The notes below the pieces were generated by a model. That model worked only from the letters and a program-made list of their open reading frames with translations, had not been told where the DNA came from and did not search any database. A DNA stretch of 51,482 nucleotides from Lachnospiraceae bacterium (GTDB lineage Bacteria; Bacillota; Clostridia; Lachnospirales; Lachnospiraceae): NCBI GenBank assembly GCA_017430085.1, contig JAFRNR010000006.1, forward strand, positions 1-51,482, in the 5' to 3' direction. The translations under genes and the position numbers were made by a program. Positions within the stretch are counted from its first letter, which is position 1. Every line of letters begins with the position of its first letter. This document shows positions 25,201 to 31,906 of this stretch, one piece after another.

Positions 25201-26968
25201 GCTTCTCCGCATCCAGCAGGACCAGGAGCGCCGCCGTTTTCAGGCGGATCTCGCTGTGCAGCACGTAATAAGCCGCAAACCGCAGGATCAGTTCCCGCGT
25301 CTCCCCGTCCAGATACTGCGGCGGCAGCCCCGGCGCCGCGTTCAGAAGCGCGAACGCCGTATCCGTCTCCTTTTCCAGCGGGTCATTGTAGTATTTCAGC
25401 AGCGCGCTGACAAAGCGCGGCAGCGACTCCGCCCTTCCGCAGCGGAGCAGGGTATCCACTACGATCTTCAGGGTATAGCCGATGTGGGCCCGCTGCTGCG
25501 CCGTTCTTTTATGGTCGGGATTGATGATCTTTTCCAGATACTCCTCCCAGAGCGTATACGGCACTTCCTCTGCCGGATCGGACGGCGCATCAGCCGGCAG
25601 GCGTTTCCGGTAGACCAGATGGAAGCGCGCGATGATCTGCCCGATAAGTCCCGCGGCCTGGCGGCGGATATCGCCCTCCCGATGCGTCAGCAGTTCGTAC
25701 AGGAACGCCAGCGCCTGCGTTTTCTGCCTTGCAGACAGATAGGTGCAATATTCCTCAATGATATTCAGATAGACGCGCAGCTGCTTCCAGTCCCGGCTGG
25801 TGCGGGCCGCTTCGATGATATTGCCGAACTTCCGCTCGCTGGACAGCTGGTTCATCAGCCGCAGATGATGCTGCATGGAAAGGATCGTCAGCCGCTCCAC
25901 CGCCTCCTCCGGCAGCATCAGGGAGGGGTCCTTTTCGGGAGCCGGCTGAGACGGCGCCCCGGTCAGTTCGATGTCCGCCCCCAGGCAGACCAGATACCGC
26001 TCGAAATCCTGCAGGCGGCTGTAGACCAGATCGTAGCGGCGGCGTTTTTCGGCGTCCACGTTCTCCAGTTTATCCAGAATGACCTGGAAGGCGTCCGCCA
26101 GCGAAAAGATCGTCGTGATCTCGTTCCCCTGCGCGTCCCGCGTCTGCTTGCAGCGCATGTCCGCGTAGATCAGGCAGAGGGATTCCACCGACAGGGCATC
26201 CAGTTCCAGATCCCAGGTCGAGTGGTTGGAGGCGATATGGCTGATGTCGTCCAGGCCGTGTTCTTCCAGCCAGTAACCGGTATAATAATAATGCAGGTGC
26301 GGGACCGGTTCCCCCGGCCGGCAGCCGTATTTTCCGATGTCGTGCGCCGCGGCGGCCGCCGATACCAGCGCCAGATCCGCTTCTTCCCCGGCGTTCCGGA
26401 TCCCTCGCGTCACCGTCAGCGCGATATGATGCACGCCCGCGATATGGCTCAGCGTGCGGTAAGGCGTCACTTCGTCCCCGAGGCGCATCAGTTCATAGAT
26501 GTAATCCTCGCGGAAAGCCGCCAGGAAACGCTGATATTCTCCCGCGTGATCGCAGCCCTCCAGCTCGTCCGCGGACAGGAAATCAAAGTCCAGCAGCGGA
26601 TCGAACGGCTGCAGCCGCCGTTCCTCATCCAGCAAGGCCTGCAGGACTGTCAGGAAGATCCGGGCGCCGGTCTCATACGGCGCAGGATCCGAAAGAAAAC
26701 CGCCCTGCGGGTACATCTGCAGGCGGATATAGTTGTAGCAGAAAGAACACCAGCCTTCCGGCGGTTCCCCGCCCAGCAGCGGCGCGCAGACCGCGGCCGC
26801 CGCCCGGCACGACACCCGTTCATGCAGCGGGAGCAGCGCATACAGGCTTTCCGCCGTCACGGTCCCGCGCAGCCACGCAGCAGCAGCCGGCACGTCCGGC
26901 GCCAGGCCGCGGCCGAAGAGCGCTTCCGCCAGGGTATTCAGCCATTCACGTTTTGTCTTTTTATTCAT
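22262..26968 (-). CDS. Giant multidomain HD / helical-repeat / NadD-like nucleotidyltransferase / GNAT-like / PRTase protein
   Basis: 1568-aa cytoplasmic protein with no signal peptide. (1) Residues about 165-335: HD hydrolase domain; GVHHIALTV (H180/H181), AHDIGKYG (H209-D210), NHST (H249), and YADMR (D270). (2) About 355-895: long helical region with HEAT/ARM-like repeats. (3) About 905-1095: nucleotidyltransferase of the NadD/cytidylyltransferase type; FFPGTFDPFTLSHKG (909-923) and ISSRQIREN (1061-1069). (4) About 1110-1245: GNAT-like fold (LLLSEVLAMALRENCVYAIC, EELLAAQGFLHRE), weaker call. (5) About 1265-1520: phosphoribosyltransferase-like domain with PRPP loop VILVDDVMHPGTR (1381-1393). 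HD plus NadD recalls YqeK-NadD pairs. First gene of an ATGA-coupled three-gene operon with its own promoter and terminator. Domain order is seen; the function is unknown. Confidence 0.8.
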   Translation of the reverse strand: MNKKTKREWLNTLAEALFGRGLAPDVPAAAAWLRGTVTAESLYALLPLHERVSCRAAAAVCAPLLGGEPPEGWCSFCYNYIRLQMYPQGGFLSDPAPYETGARIFLTVLQALLDEERRLQPFDPLLDFDFLSADELEGCDHAGEYQRFLAAFREDYIYELMRLGDEVTPYRTLSHIAGVHHIALTVTRGIRNAGEEADLALVSAAAAAHDIGKYGCRPGEPVPHLHYYYTGYWLEEHGLDDISHIASNHSTWDLELDALSVESLCLIYADMRCKQTRDAQGNEITTIFSLADAFQVILDKLENVDAEKRRRYDLVYSRLQDFERYLVCLGADIELTGAPSQPAPEKDPSLMLPEEAVERLTILSMQHHLRLMNQLSSERKFGNIIEAARTSRDWKQLRVYLNIIEEYCTYLSARQKTQALAFLYELLTHREGDIRRQAAGLIGQIIARFHLVYRKRLPADAPSDPAEEVPYTLWEEYLEKIINPDHKRTAQQRAHIGYTLKIVVDTLLRCGRAESLPRFVSALLKYYNDPLEKETDTAFALLNAAPGLPPQYLDGETRELILRFAAYYVLHSEIRLKTAALLVLLDAEKQLPEGHPEKEWIVRITEMTGFDDTLTLQFLRYRILQETGRDVKTYEALFDGQRDITGEIFLDNLKTATPWVNKVVGIEILKDRAVRLIPDNILHICTHFSNLIKVSERVVVRHAAGDALLEVLPLLRREQRNEVVVELGKGIELGQYAVSKYIPDYLGRAVLQLYPSELDEQILWLRTLLGSPTDSAAAGALRTVGVILQYYKEYRGTFPETDEKYTERLHTLTGLLLQGLAHYREAVRQEALLVFGQIFDGGVLGMEERGRLFTLCCRKLLFLIDTAPDTDSLTFFYRASALAHIDRFLTLYRLDHGAFVFDHPRMIAFFPGTFDPFTLSHKGIVRKIRELGAEVFLAVDEFSWSKKPQPHLLRRQIINMSVAGDFHVYLFPSEIPVNIANPADLKRLREIFAGRELYLVVGSDVIAGASAYKKAPEPWSVHSMNHVIFRRSDQPELRFPDMLRLTGDVLELSLPPELEDISSRQIRENVDQNRDISHFVDPVIQDFIYQNGLYLRDSQDKRILAPSDIVFDLHEEAGDPAREPEKILTLRRGGRQAGSVTWRYLAATELFGALGDAALSDRVRLRAAGRSLLITGIRARGDDAQLLLSEVLAMALRENCVYAICRLNDGMTDETEELLAAQGFLHREEDASILETDMRAPIVLIRNLETTIQEPLAHDPRVLKAIAKGHRRLQNALAAMYPGSLILTLLSDVIHQHLLERITAFNRVPQEPTVPRRLGECMCVPFGKLLRGRTVPNTVTKTIHTDKVFEPDLKSNRIEAFPYYPPIPCQIRTLKSFGRPVILVDDVMHPGTRIRALDPLLKKEEIDIRLVLVGVLSGHGRDLMREMDLPVDGAYFIPTLRQWFVESTLYPFIGGNTVRRAAEPVPGLLPGINHILPYAAPPFRNECSPESVLALSRCCLESARELMLVLEQVYRETFARNLTLSRLSEAVILPLCPDKGADLHYDASLAASVYLENDLEQLMRGAGE

Positions 26969-27045
26969 CGCTTTTGATCCGTATCATTCCCCCATCGGGG
27001 CGGTCCTGCTTTTCCTGTTTTCAGCAGAGAAACAAAATCGGAAAT

Positions 27046-27074
27046 ATTATACCACTGTCCGCCTGCTTTTTCGA
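27046..27074 (-). promoter_or_regulatory. Promoter of the giant multidomain operon
   Basis: Minus-strand TCGAAA, 17-bp spacer, TATAAT with upstream TG (TGGTATAAT). It lies about 78 bp before the start codon. Confidence 0.65.
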
Positions 27075-27097
27075 CCTGTTTTTCGGACTTTTGCAAT

Positions 27098-27125
27098 AAA
27101 AAAGCCGCCAGGATGACCTGACGGC
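27098..27125 (-). terminator. Terminator after the GlsB/YeaQ-family gene
   Basis: Minus-strand GCCGTCAGG, TCAT loop, CCTGGCGGC (one G-U pair), then TTTTTTATT. Confidence 0.88.
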
Positions 27126-27142
27126 AAAGGTTTTTGCATCTC

Positions 27143-27394
27143 TTATTTTCTCCCGGTAAGCATCCGCGCCAGCCAGACCACGAGGCAGGCGCCCGCCACG
27201 GAGATCAGGATCCCGCCGATGCTGACCTTGCTCGCATGGATACCGATCAGACGGGCGATAAAGAACCCGACGGCGGAGCCGACGATGCCCAGCAGAACGT
27301 TCATCCAGAACCCCTGCTTCATTTTCATAAACTCACTGGCGAGCCAGCCGACCAGCGCACCGACCAGGATCGTGATTGCAATATTCCAGATCAT
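27143..27394 (-). CDS. GlsB/YeaQ/YmgE-family small membrane stress protein
   Basis: 83-aa integral membrane protein with three hydrophobic helices: residues about 2-21, 28-48 and 56-75. The glycine-rich family pattern ILVGALVGWLASEFMK, NVLLGIVGSAVGFFIARL and ISVAGACLVVWLARM is clear. Known members are envelope-stress-induced in several bacteria, with no enzymatic activity established. The start at 27394 is chosen because GGAGG lies 8 nt upstream; the other ATG at 27400 is only 2 nt from it. Single gene flanked by its own terminator. Confidence 0.88.
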   Translation of the reverse strand: MIWNIAITILVGALVGWLASEFMKMKQGFWMNVLLGIVGSAVGFFIARLIGIHASKVSIGGILISVAGACLVVWLARMLTGRK

Positions 27395-27483
27395 TCGCAT
27401 AACCTCCTCAAATGATTTCCTGCCATAGTATACTCCAACGCCGTCCGAAAAACAAGTGGCTTTCGGCAGGCCGCCCGCTTAGC

Positions 27484-28236
27484 TTATTTCCTGCGCCGCT
27501 GTTCTTCCCAGAACGCGACCGCCTGACCGAGCCACGGCCCGGCGTTCGTCCCCGCAGCCAGCCCCGCACCGTGGCCGACGCCTTCATACGCTTCGACCCG
27601 GTGCGGGACTCCGGCCGCTGTCAAAGCCCTCTCCAGCATCCGGCTGTTTTCAGGATTGACGCTGGTATCGGCCGTTCCGTACCACGCATATGTCGGCGGG
27701 AAGTCCGGGCGGATATTGCGTTCCACGGACATGCGGCCGATCATGGCCGGATCCGCGTCCTTCCCCAGCAGGTTATCCCGCGTTTGTCCGTGGGTCAGCG
27801 CGCCCATCGTGATCACCGGGTAGCACAGGATCAGGGCGGCCGGTTTGGGCGTTCCCCGTTCTTCCGTGCAGAAGCTGGCCGCCAGATGTCCTCCGGCGGA
27901 GCTGCCCCAGAGAGACCAGCCGTACGGATCCAGATCCCACTCTCCGGCAAGCGCCGTGATTTCGGTGATCGCGCGCTTCAGATCTTCCTGCGGATGCGGG
28001 TATCCCGCTTTCTTCTTTGTCCTGTAATACACGACAAAAGCGGAATACCCCATCGCATTCAAAGCCTCGGCGAACGGTTTTCCCTCGACGTAGGAACACA
28101 CGACGTTATACCCGCCGCCCGGACAGATCACGGCAAACGGGTGCTTTTTCCCGTCCCTGACCGGATACGGGACCAGGGCGTAGCGGTTCGGTCTCCAGTT
28201 ATCTTTCGCTTTTTGGATCAGAGTCGAAATCGTCAT
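27484..28236 (-). CDS. Alpha/beta hydrolase, esterase/lipase-like
   Basis: 250-aa cytoplasmic serine hydrolase. The oxyanion-hole segment CPGGGYNVVCSYVEGKPFA (the HGG-like loop), the nucleophile elbow LWGSSAGGHLAASF with the serine at about residue 112, an acidic residue in the WYGTADTSVNPENS strand, and the histidine in EGVGHGAGLAA complete the triad. The pattern fits the BD-FAE-like/acetyl-esterase group. Such enzymes often deacetylate plant xylan fragments or other esters. The next upstream gene, a serine beta-lactamase-like hydrolase, ends 49 bp away on the same strand. Substrate not deducible. Confidence 0.85.
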   Translation of the reverse strand: MTISTLIQKAKDNWRPNRYALVPYPVRDGKKHPFAVICPGGGYNVVCSYVEGKPFAEALNAMGYSAFVVYYRTKKKAGYPHPQEDLKRAITEITALAGEWDLDPYGWSLWGSSAGGHLAASFCTEERGTPKPAALILCYPVITMGALTHGQTRDNLLGKDADPAMIGRMSVERNIRPDFPPTYAWYGTADTSVNPENSRMLERALTAAGVPHRVEAYEGVGHGAGLAAGTNAGPWLGQAVAFWEEQRRRK

Positions 28237-28285
28237 GGCTTGTTTTTCCGCCGGTTTCCAGCCGCCGGGCCGTCCTCCCGTAGCG

Positions 28286-29695
28286 TTATTTCAATTTCCT
28301 GCACGTCATACCGTCAAAGGACAGATATCCGTCCCCGAACGTCACCTTCAGCATGCCGCCTTTCCGGCCGAATTCGCTGTCTCCGAGGGGATAAAGCCTG
28401 AACGTGAGCGCCATCGGTTCGGGGAAGTCCTCGTCGTTGATAACGGCGCGGGCGTACAGATCTCCGTCCTGCAGGAACACCTCTTCGATGATGAATTCAT
28501 CGTCTTCGGGACGCTCATATGTCCCACAGAAGCTCTCCCACTTCGACTTGTCGGGATCCTTGACCGCAACATCCTCAACGGATACGACGGGTTCCGGCTC
28601 CTTGTCCCTTGCGGCCGCTTCCAGCCCCTCTATAAAAGAACTGAACGCTCTGGCATCCTCGTAATCACGGCACGCCATGAATACGAGCACCCGGTCCGCA
28701 TCGACAAAACGCTCAAACCACGTCTCGAGTCCCGGCATGCCGCCCGAATGACGGACGACCAGTCCCATCTCGGGTTCCGTTTTGAAGCACCAGCCGAATC
28801 CATAGCCGTCGTCCTCGTCATCGGCGCCGGCGGCCTCACCGTTCGGGAGCGGCATCGGGGCATACATGAGCCGCTGTTCCTCAAGGGTAAGGATCTTCTC
28901 CTCCCGCAGCGCCTTGTCCCATGCGAGCATATCAAATACGGTCGTGTACAAATAGTCGCAGCCGTTCATGCCGTCCGAGCCGACGACGTACGCGGATTCA
29001 TATCTCGAGAGGTCGGACGGAACGTATTTCCCGTCCTCCAGCACCATGTTGCGGGTAAAGCGGTCGGAAGGCCGCCCGTCCCGGCGGGTGTGGCAGATCG
29101 CGCTGTCCTTCATGCCGGCGGGTTCGAAGATCCTTTTCTTCATGAATTCTTCGAACTTCACACCGGAAAGCGTCTCCACCGCGTGAGCCAGAAGCATATA
29201 GTTGACGTCGGAATACGCGAATGCCTCGCCAGGTGCGCAGGCGGGATCCTCGTCTTCGCTCCGAATCATCTGAATGATCTCGCCGTTGGAAGGGATCCGG
29301 TTTTCCTCCTCCATGGCCGGGCCGACCAGGTCTGTGACGGCAAAATCGGGCATGCCGCTCGTGTGGGTCAGCAGATGCCGGAACGTCACGTCCGGGTACG
29401 GGTAGTCCGGGAAATACTTCGCATACTCGTCGTCGAGGCTCAGTTTGCCTTCCCGCACAAGCAGCATCACCGCAGTCGCCGTGAACATTTTTGTTACGGA
29501 AGCCATCTCAAAAATGCTGTCCTCCGTCATCGGCAGCTTGTTTTCCGCGTCGCGGAATCCGAAAGCACCCTTGCTTACGATCCCGCCGTTCTCGGCATAG
29601 AGCCACGCTCCGTTGAATGCGCCTTTTTCATACGCCGCACGCGCCAGGTTTTCCATCATTGTTTTTTTATCCATCATATGATCTTTTGAACTCAT
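28286..29695 (-). CDS. Class C beta-lactamase-related serine hydrolase
   Basis: 469-aa protein of the AmpC/esterase/D-peptidase fold. The SxxK motif is SVTK (MASVTKMFTATAVMLL), the YxN-type motif is YSDVNYML, and the HSGG (VVRHSGGMPG) replaces KTG. N-terminal export signals are absent, so it may be cytoplasmic, which is less usual for beta-lactamases. A C-terminal beta-rich domain (about 390-469, DEFIIEEVFLQDGDLYARA) resembles the lipocalin-like tail of related hydrolases. ATG at 29695 follows GGAGG at 9 nt. It lies downstream of a structured leader with a terminator, so attenuation is possible. It should not be called an antibiotic-resistance gene on this evidence. Confidence 0.85.
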   Translation of the reverse strand: MSSKDHMMDKKTMMENLARAAYEKGAFNGAWLYAENGGIVSKGAFGFRDAENKLPMTEDSIFEMASVTKMFTATAVMLLVREGKLSLDDEYAKYFPDYPYPDVTFRHLLTHTSGMPDFAVTDLVGPAMEEENRIPSNGEIIQMIRSEDEDPACAPGEAFAYSDVNYMLLAHAVETLSGVKFEEFMKKRIFEPAGMKDSAICHTRRDGRPSDRFTRNMVLEDGKYVPSDLSRYESAYVVGSDGMNGCDYLYTTVFDMLAWDKALREEKILTLEEQRLMYAPMPLPNGEAAGADDEDDGYGFGWCFKTEPEMGLVVRHSGGMPGLETWFERFVDADRVLVFMACRDYEDARAFSSFIEGLEAAARDKEPEPVVSVEDVAVKDPDKSKWESFCGTYERPEDDEFIIEEVFLQDGDLYARAVINDEDFPEPMALTFRLYPLGDSEFGRKGGMLKVTFGDGYLSFDGMTCRKLK

Positions 29696-29748
29696 CAATA
29701 ATATCCTCCAATAATCGCTATTTGTCAGTTTCCGCAGACAGCAGACAT

Positions 29749-29930
29749 AAAAAATCCGCAGCATTGCAGCTCCCGTCTGTGGCTGCATCCTGCGGTCTCC
29801 ACTGTCCGAAAGTCGTTGATTCAGGCGCTCAAATAAAGGGGTCTGCCCCTCCTGCAAAGATCGGGCGCCTGTATTCAGTTATCAAGCGATAAAGCTGCAG
29901 ATCACCGGTTTACGCTCCTTTCACGGATTT
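29749..29930 (-). other. Structured leader RNA with terminator hairpin before the serine hydrolase gene
   Basis: About 180 nt of transcript between a promoter and the hydrolase gene fold into recognisable parts. CAGGCGC/GCGCCTG (29871-29865 with 29828-29822) encloses a short AGGGG/CCCCT hairpin (29850-29837). The 3' part is CCGCAG...TGCAGC...GCTGCA...CTGCGG followed by TTTTTT (29795-29749), a terminator hairpin that ends 54 bp before the start codon. This is the shape of an attenuator or riboswitch, but no known class was matched: a GTGGAGACCGC segment recalls a T-box motif imperfectly. The terminator may alternatively just end the upstream gene's transcript. Confidence 0.5.
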
Positions 29931-29936
29931 CACGAA

Positions 29937-30458
29937 TTATAATACAGGAAAACGTTCAGAAAAGCAATCTTTTCCGTCTATTATAACGACTTTTTCCCCG
30001 GCACTTCCGAAGGCGTCCATGAACCACCTGTTGCATTGCTTCAGGTCCTCCGCCGTACAATCTCCCTTGACCAGCCTGTTTTCGATCACCGATTCCTGCG
30101 CGATGATTTCATCGAAGTGGCCGTCTATGTACTCCTCCGTCATGGCAAGGCAGACGAACCGGATGAACGGCAGATACCGTTCATCAAAATCTTTTCTCCA
30201 GTCCGGCGGGACATAACATCCCTCGACGATAAGGTTCTGTTCGTTCTCGACCGCGGTTTTGATCATCTCGCGGACGATGGGCCAGAGATAATCTGTCAGC
30301 GCGTCATCGTCCTCCGGCGTCAGATCCGTGTTGCCGCTGCGGATCAGCCCCATCTTCAGGTGGTCGACGGAGAGATACGGGTATTGGTATTTTTCCAGCA
30401 TCCGCTGGGCCAGAAGGGTCTTTCCGGTGTGCGATGCTCCGGTTATCAGAATAATCAT
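29937..30458 (-). CDS. P-loop NTPase / small kinase-like protein (AAA_33 type)
   Basis: 173-aa protein with an N-terminal Walker A GASHTGKT (residues 7-14). Then come VDHLKMGLIRSGN (lid/Switch-like region), LIVEGCYVPPDW (Walker B-like strand) and a C-terminal VVIIDGKDCF. The size and pattern resemble shikimate/adenylate-kinase-fold small kinases of unknown substrate. No transmembrane segment. It lies 9 bp after the ArsC-like gene and appears to be the last gene of a four-gene unit. Confidence 0.75.
   Translation of the reverse strand: MIILITGASHTGKTLLAQRMLEKYQYPYLSVDHLKMGLIRSGNTDLTPEDDDALTDYLWPIVREMIKTAVENEQNLIVEGCYVPPDWRKDFDERYLPFIRFVCLAMTEEYIDGHFDEIIAQESVIENRLVKGDCTAEDLKQCNRWFMDAFGSAGEKVVIIDGKDCFSERFPVL
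29939..29967 (-). promoter_or_regulatory. Promoter for the serine hydrolase leader
   Basis: Minus-strand TTGCTT (29962-29967), 17-bp spacer, TATTAT (29939-29944); a TATAAT overlaps at 29936-29941. It overlaps the 3' end of the NTPase gene. Confidence 0.5.
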
Positions 30459-30467
30459 ATCGGCTCT

Positions 30468-30809
30468 TCACTCCCATTCTTTCCATACTTCCGGCCGATA
30501 CCCGACCGTCGCCTGCTTTCCGTTCCGGACGATCGGCTGCTTCAGCACGGTCTGATTCTCCAGCACCTTCTGCAGCTTGTCTTCCGCCGCCGTATACCGG
30601 ATCAATGCCAGCAGGTCCTTATCTTTACAGTCCGGATCGATCATGGCATCCAGGCCGCCGGCCGCCTGGCAGACGCTTTGGAATTCGCCTTTGCTGAGGC
30701 CCTTTTCCTTCAGATCCACCGACTGGAATCTGATCCCGCGCTCCTTGAAATACCGTTCAGCCTTGCGCGTGTCAGCGCTTTTCTTTGTTCCGAATATCTG
30801 GATATTGAT
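30468..30809 (-). CDS. ArsC/Spx-family protein, apparent ATC start codon and Cys-to-Ser at the active site
   Basis: About 113-aa thioredoxin-fold protein. The sequence INIQIFGTKKSADTRKAERYFKERGI, then VDLKEKGLSKGEFQSV, then KQPIVRNG near the C terminus, matches the ArsC/YffB/Spx-like group. In homologues the first residue is the initiating Met of 'MNIQIFG'; here that codon is ATC (30809-30807), with GGGGTGG 5 nt upstream. No ATG, GTG or TTG start in frame would give the full fold; a GTG at 30719 would remove the first 30 residues. The usual catalytic Cys after 'GTKK' is Ser. So expression and activity are both doubtful. Could be a pseudogene, an unusual start, or a base error. It lies 25 bp after the GNAT gene. 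Confidence 0.6.
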   Translation of the reverse strand: MNIQIFGTKKSADTRKAERYFKERGIRFQSVDLKEKGLSKGEFQSVCQAAGGLDAMIDPDCKDKDLLALIRYTAAEDKLQKVLENQTVLKQPIVRNGKQATVGYRPEVWKEWE

Positions 30810-30834
30810 CTTGCCACCCCGCTTCAGGATCGTG

Positions 30835-31251
30835 TCAAACCAACGGCTTCGACAGAAAATATTTGCTTAATTTAGGATTCTTGTCTTCCCGGACAAACTC
30901 GATTTGATACCCCAGTTTTTTATAAAACTCAGGCGCCTGGAATCCGAAAGATGTCACAGTGATCTTTTCATATCCCGCTCCGGCGTACGCCTCCTCGACC
31001 GCAGCGATCAGCTTGCTTCCGAGCCCACTTCTTCTATGCTTTCTGTCAATGATCAGGTCCCCTATGTGGACCTCATTGTAATAGGCGCGACCCGTAATGA
31101 CGCCCAGGATCTTTCCTTCTTCATCTTCTGCGGCAAAACAAAACTCGCTGTAGTTCAAAACCACGCCGTTCTGTTCCGAATACTGCGAAAATTCATCATT
31201 GATAAAACTGCCGATCCTGCTGTCTTCTTCCTCGATTCGTCTGATGACCAT
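30835..31251 (-). CDS. GNAT-family N-acetyltransferase
   Basis: 138-aa single-domain acetyltransferase. The acetyl-CoA-binding motif appears as HRRSGLGSKLIAAVEEAYAGAG, preceded by the beta strand VHIGDLIIDRKH and followed by the C-terminal FYKKLGYQIE. ATG at 31251 (MVIRRIEEEDSRIG) has GGAGG 12 nt upstream; longer forms run into the previous gene. It lies 5 bp after the small kinase-like gene. Substrate unknown. Confidence 0.85.
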   Translation of the reverse strand: MVIRRIEEEDSRIGSFINDEFSQYSEQNGVVLNYSEFCFAAEDEEGKILGVITGRAYYNEVHIGDLIIDRKHRRSGLGSKLIAAVEEAYAGAGYEKITVTSFGFQAPEFYKKLGYQIEFVREDKNPKLSKYFLSKPLV

Positions 31252-31256
31252 CTGTC

Positions 31257-31766
31257 TTACAGTCCTCCGGGGCCCCAGTATTCTATTCCCCAATTCTCAA
31301 AGTTCCATTCATCCGAGTAGGGATTGCATTCATAATCGATATACCAGAGCAGTCCGTCGCGGACGACAAAGTTGGTCGGATAGTAATCGATATTGAGGCC
31401 ATGCTCTCCTGCCTGCTTTGCCATCAGCCTGACCTGCTCAAGGTACGATTCCGCGGACGAACCGTCACGGATCATTTCATCGATCGTATCGCCGTCGATA
31501 TATTCCTTCACGATCCGTTCCGCGTCCTGATCGACATCGACCAGTTCGGGAACTCTGATCCCTGCTTCTCTCAAACGTCCGTAATCACGTATTTCCGCTT
31601 CGATCTTATTGCCGAACGTATAATAATCGCAGGGTTCATGATGGATCTGCTTCAGCACAAACAGGCGGCCTCCGCATTCCGCGAGGTAGGAATAGCCTCC
31701 TTTTCCGTGGCCGAGAAGTTTGATAAGGCGGTATGTTTTACCGCACACTGTCAGGGATTCTTCCAT
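31257..31766 (-). CDS. Small atypical protein kinase-like phosphotransferase
   Basis: 169-aa protein with a compressed kinase fold: a glycine-loop-like LGHGKGGYSYLAE, the lysine in FVLKQIHHE, the linker VKEYIDGDTIDEMI, a catalytic-loop-like LNIDYYPTNFVV and a metal-binding IDYECNPY. It resembles RIO/Bud32/Kdo-kinase-like minimal kinases and may phosphorylate a small molecule or protein. First gene of the unit with GNAT, ArsC-like protein and NTPase. Its promoter is at 31817-31845. Confidence is moderate since the motifs are short. Confidence 0.65.
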   Translation of the reverse strand: MEESLTVCGKTYRLIKLLGHGKGGYSYLAECGGRLFVLKQIHHEPCDYYTFGNKIEAEIRDYGRLREAGIRVPELVDVDQDAERIVKEYIDGDTIDEMIRDGSSAESYLEQVRLMAKQAGEHGLNIDYYPTNFVVRDGLLWYIDYECNPYSDEWNFENWGIEYWGPGGL

Positions 31767-31816
31767 ACTATGCTTTCTTCTGTCCGTCCCGGTGTATGCC
31801 GGGAAACGTTTTTTAT

Positions 31817-31845
31817 ATTATAGCACAGTTTTGCAAAATGGCCAA
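31817..31845 (-). promoter_or_regulatory. Promoter of the kinase-like/GNAT/ArsC/NTPase unit
   Basis: Minus-strand TTGGCC, 17-bp spacer, TATAAT with upstream TG (TGCTATAAT). Confidence 0.6.
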
Positions 31846-31850
31846 AGAAA

Positions 31851-31884
31851 AGGCCAAACCGCCGGATAACCGGCTGTTTGGCCT
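31851..31884 (-). terminator. Strong terminator after 3-hydroxyacyl-CoA dehydrogenase
   Basis: Minus-strand AGGCCAAAC-A-GCCGG, TTAT loop, CCGGC-G-GTTTGGCCT, followed by TTTTCTTT; near-perfect 15-bp stem. Confidence 0.9.
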
Positions 31885-31906
31885 GATCGGATATTATTCG
31901 GGCCGA

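Noticed and set aside
23627-26977. An 1116-codon open frame on the plus strand, antisense to the giant multidomain gene
   Set aside because: Arg/Gln/His-rich translation with no domain and no ribosome binding site; the minus strand holds clear enzyme motifs. An artefact of high GC and codon third positions.
28286-29695. Calling the SxxK serine hydrolase a beta-lactamase
   Set aside because: No signal peptide and only generic class C-like motifs; esterase or peptidase relatives are as likely.
29785-29812. T-box-like motif GTGGAGACCGC in the hydrolase leader
   Set aside because: One base too long versus the conserved T-box core, no Stem I or specifier seen, and the downstream gene is not an amino-acid or tRNA gene.
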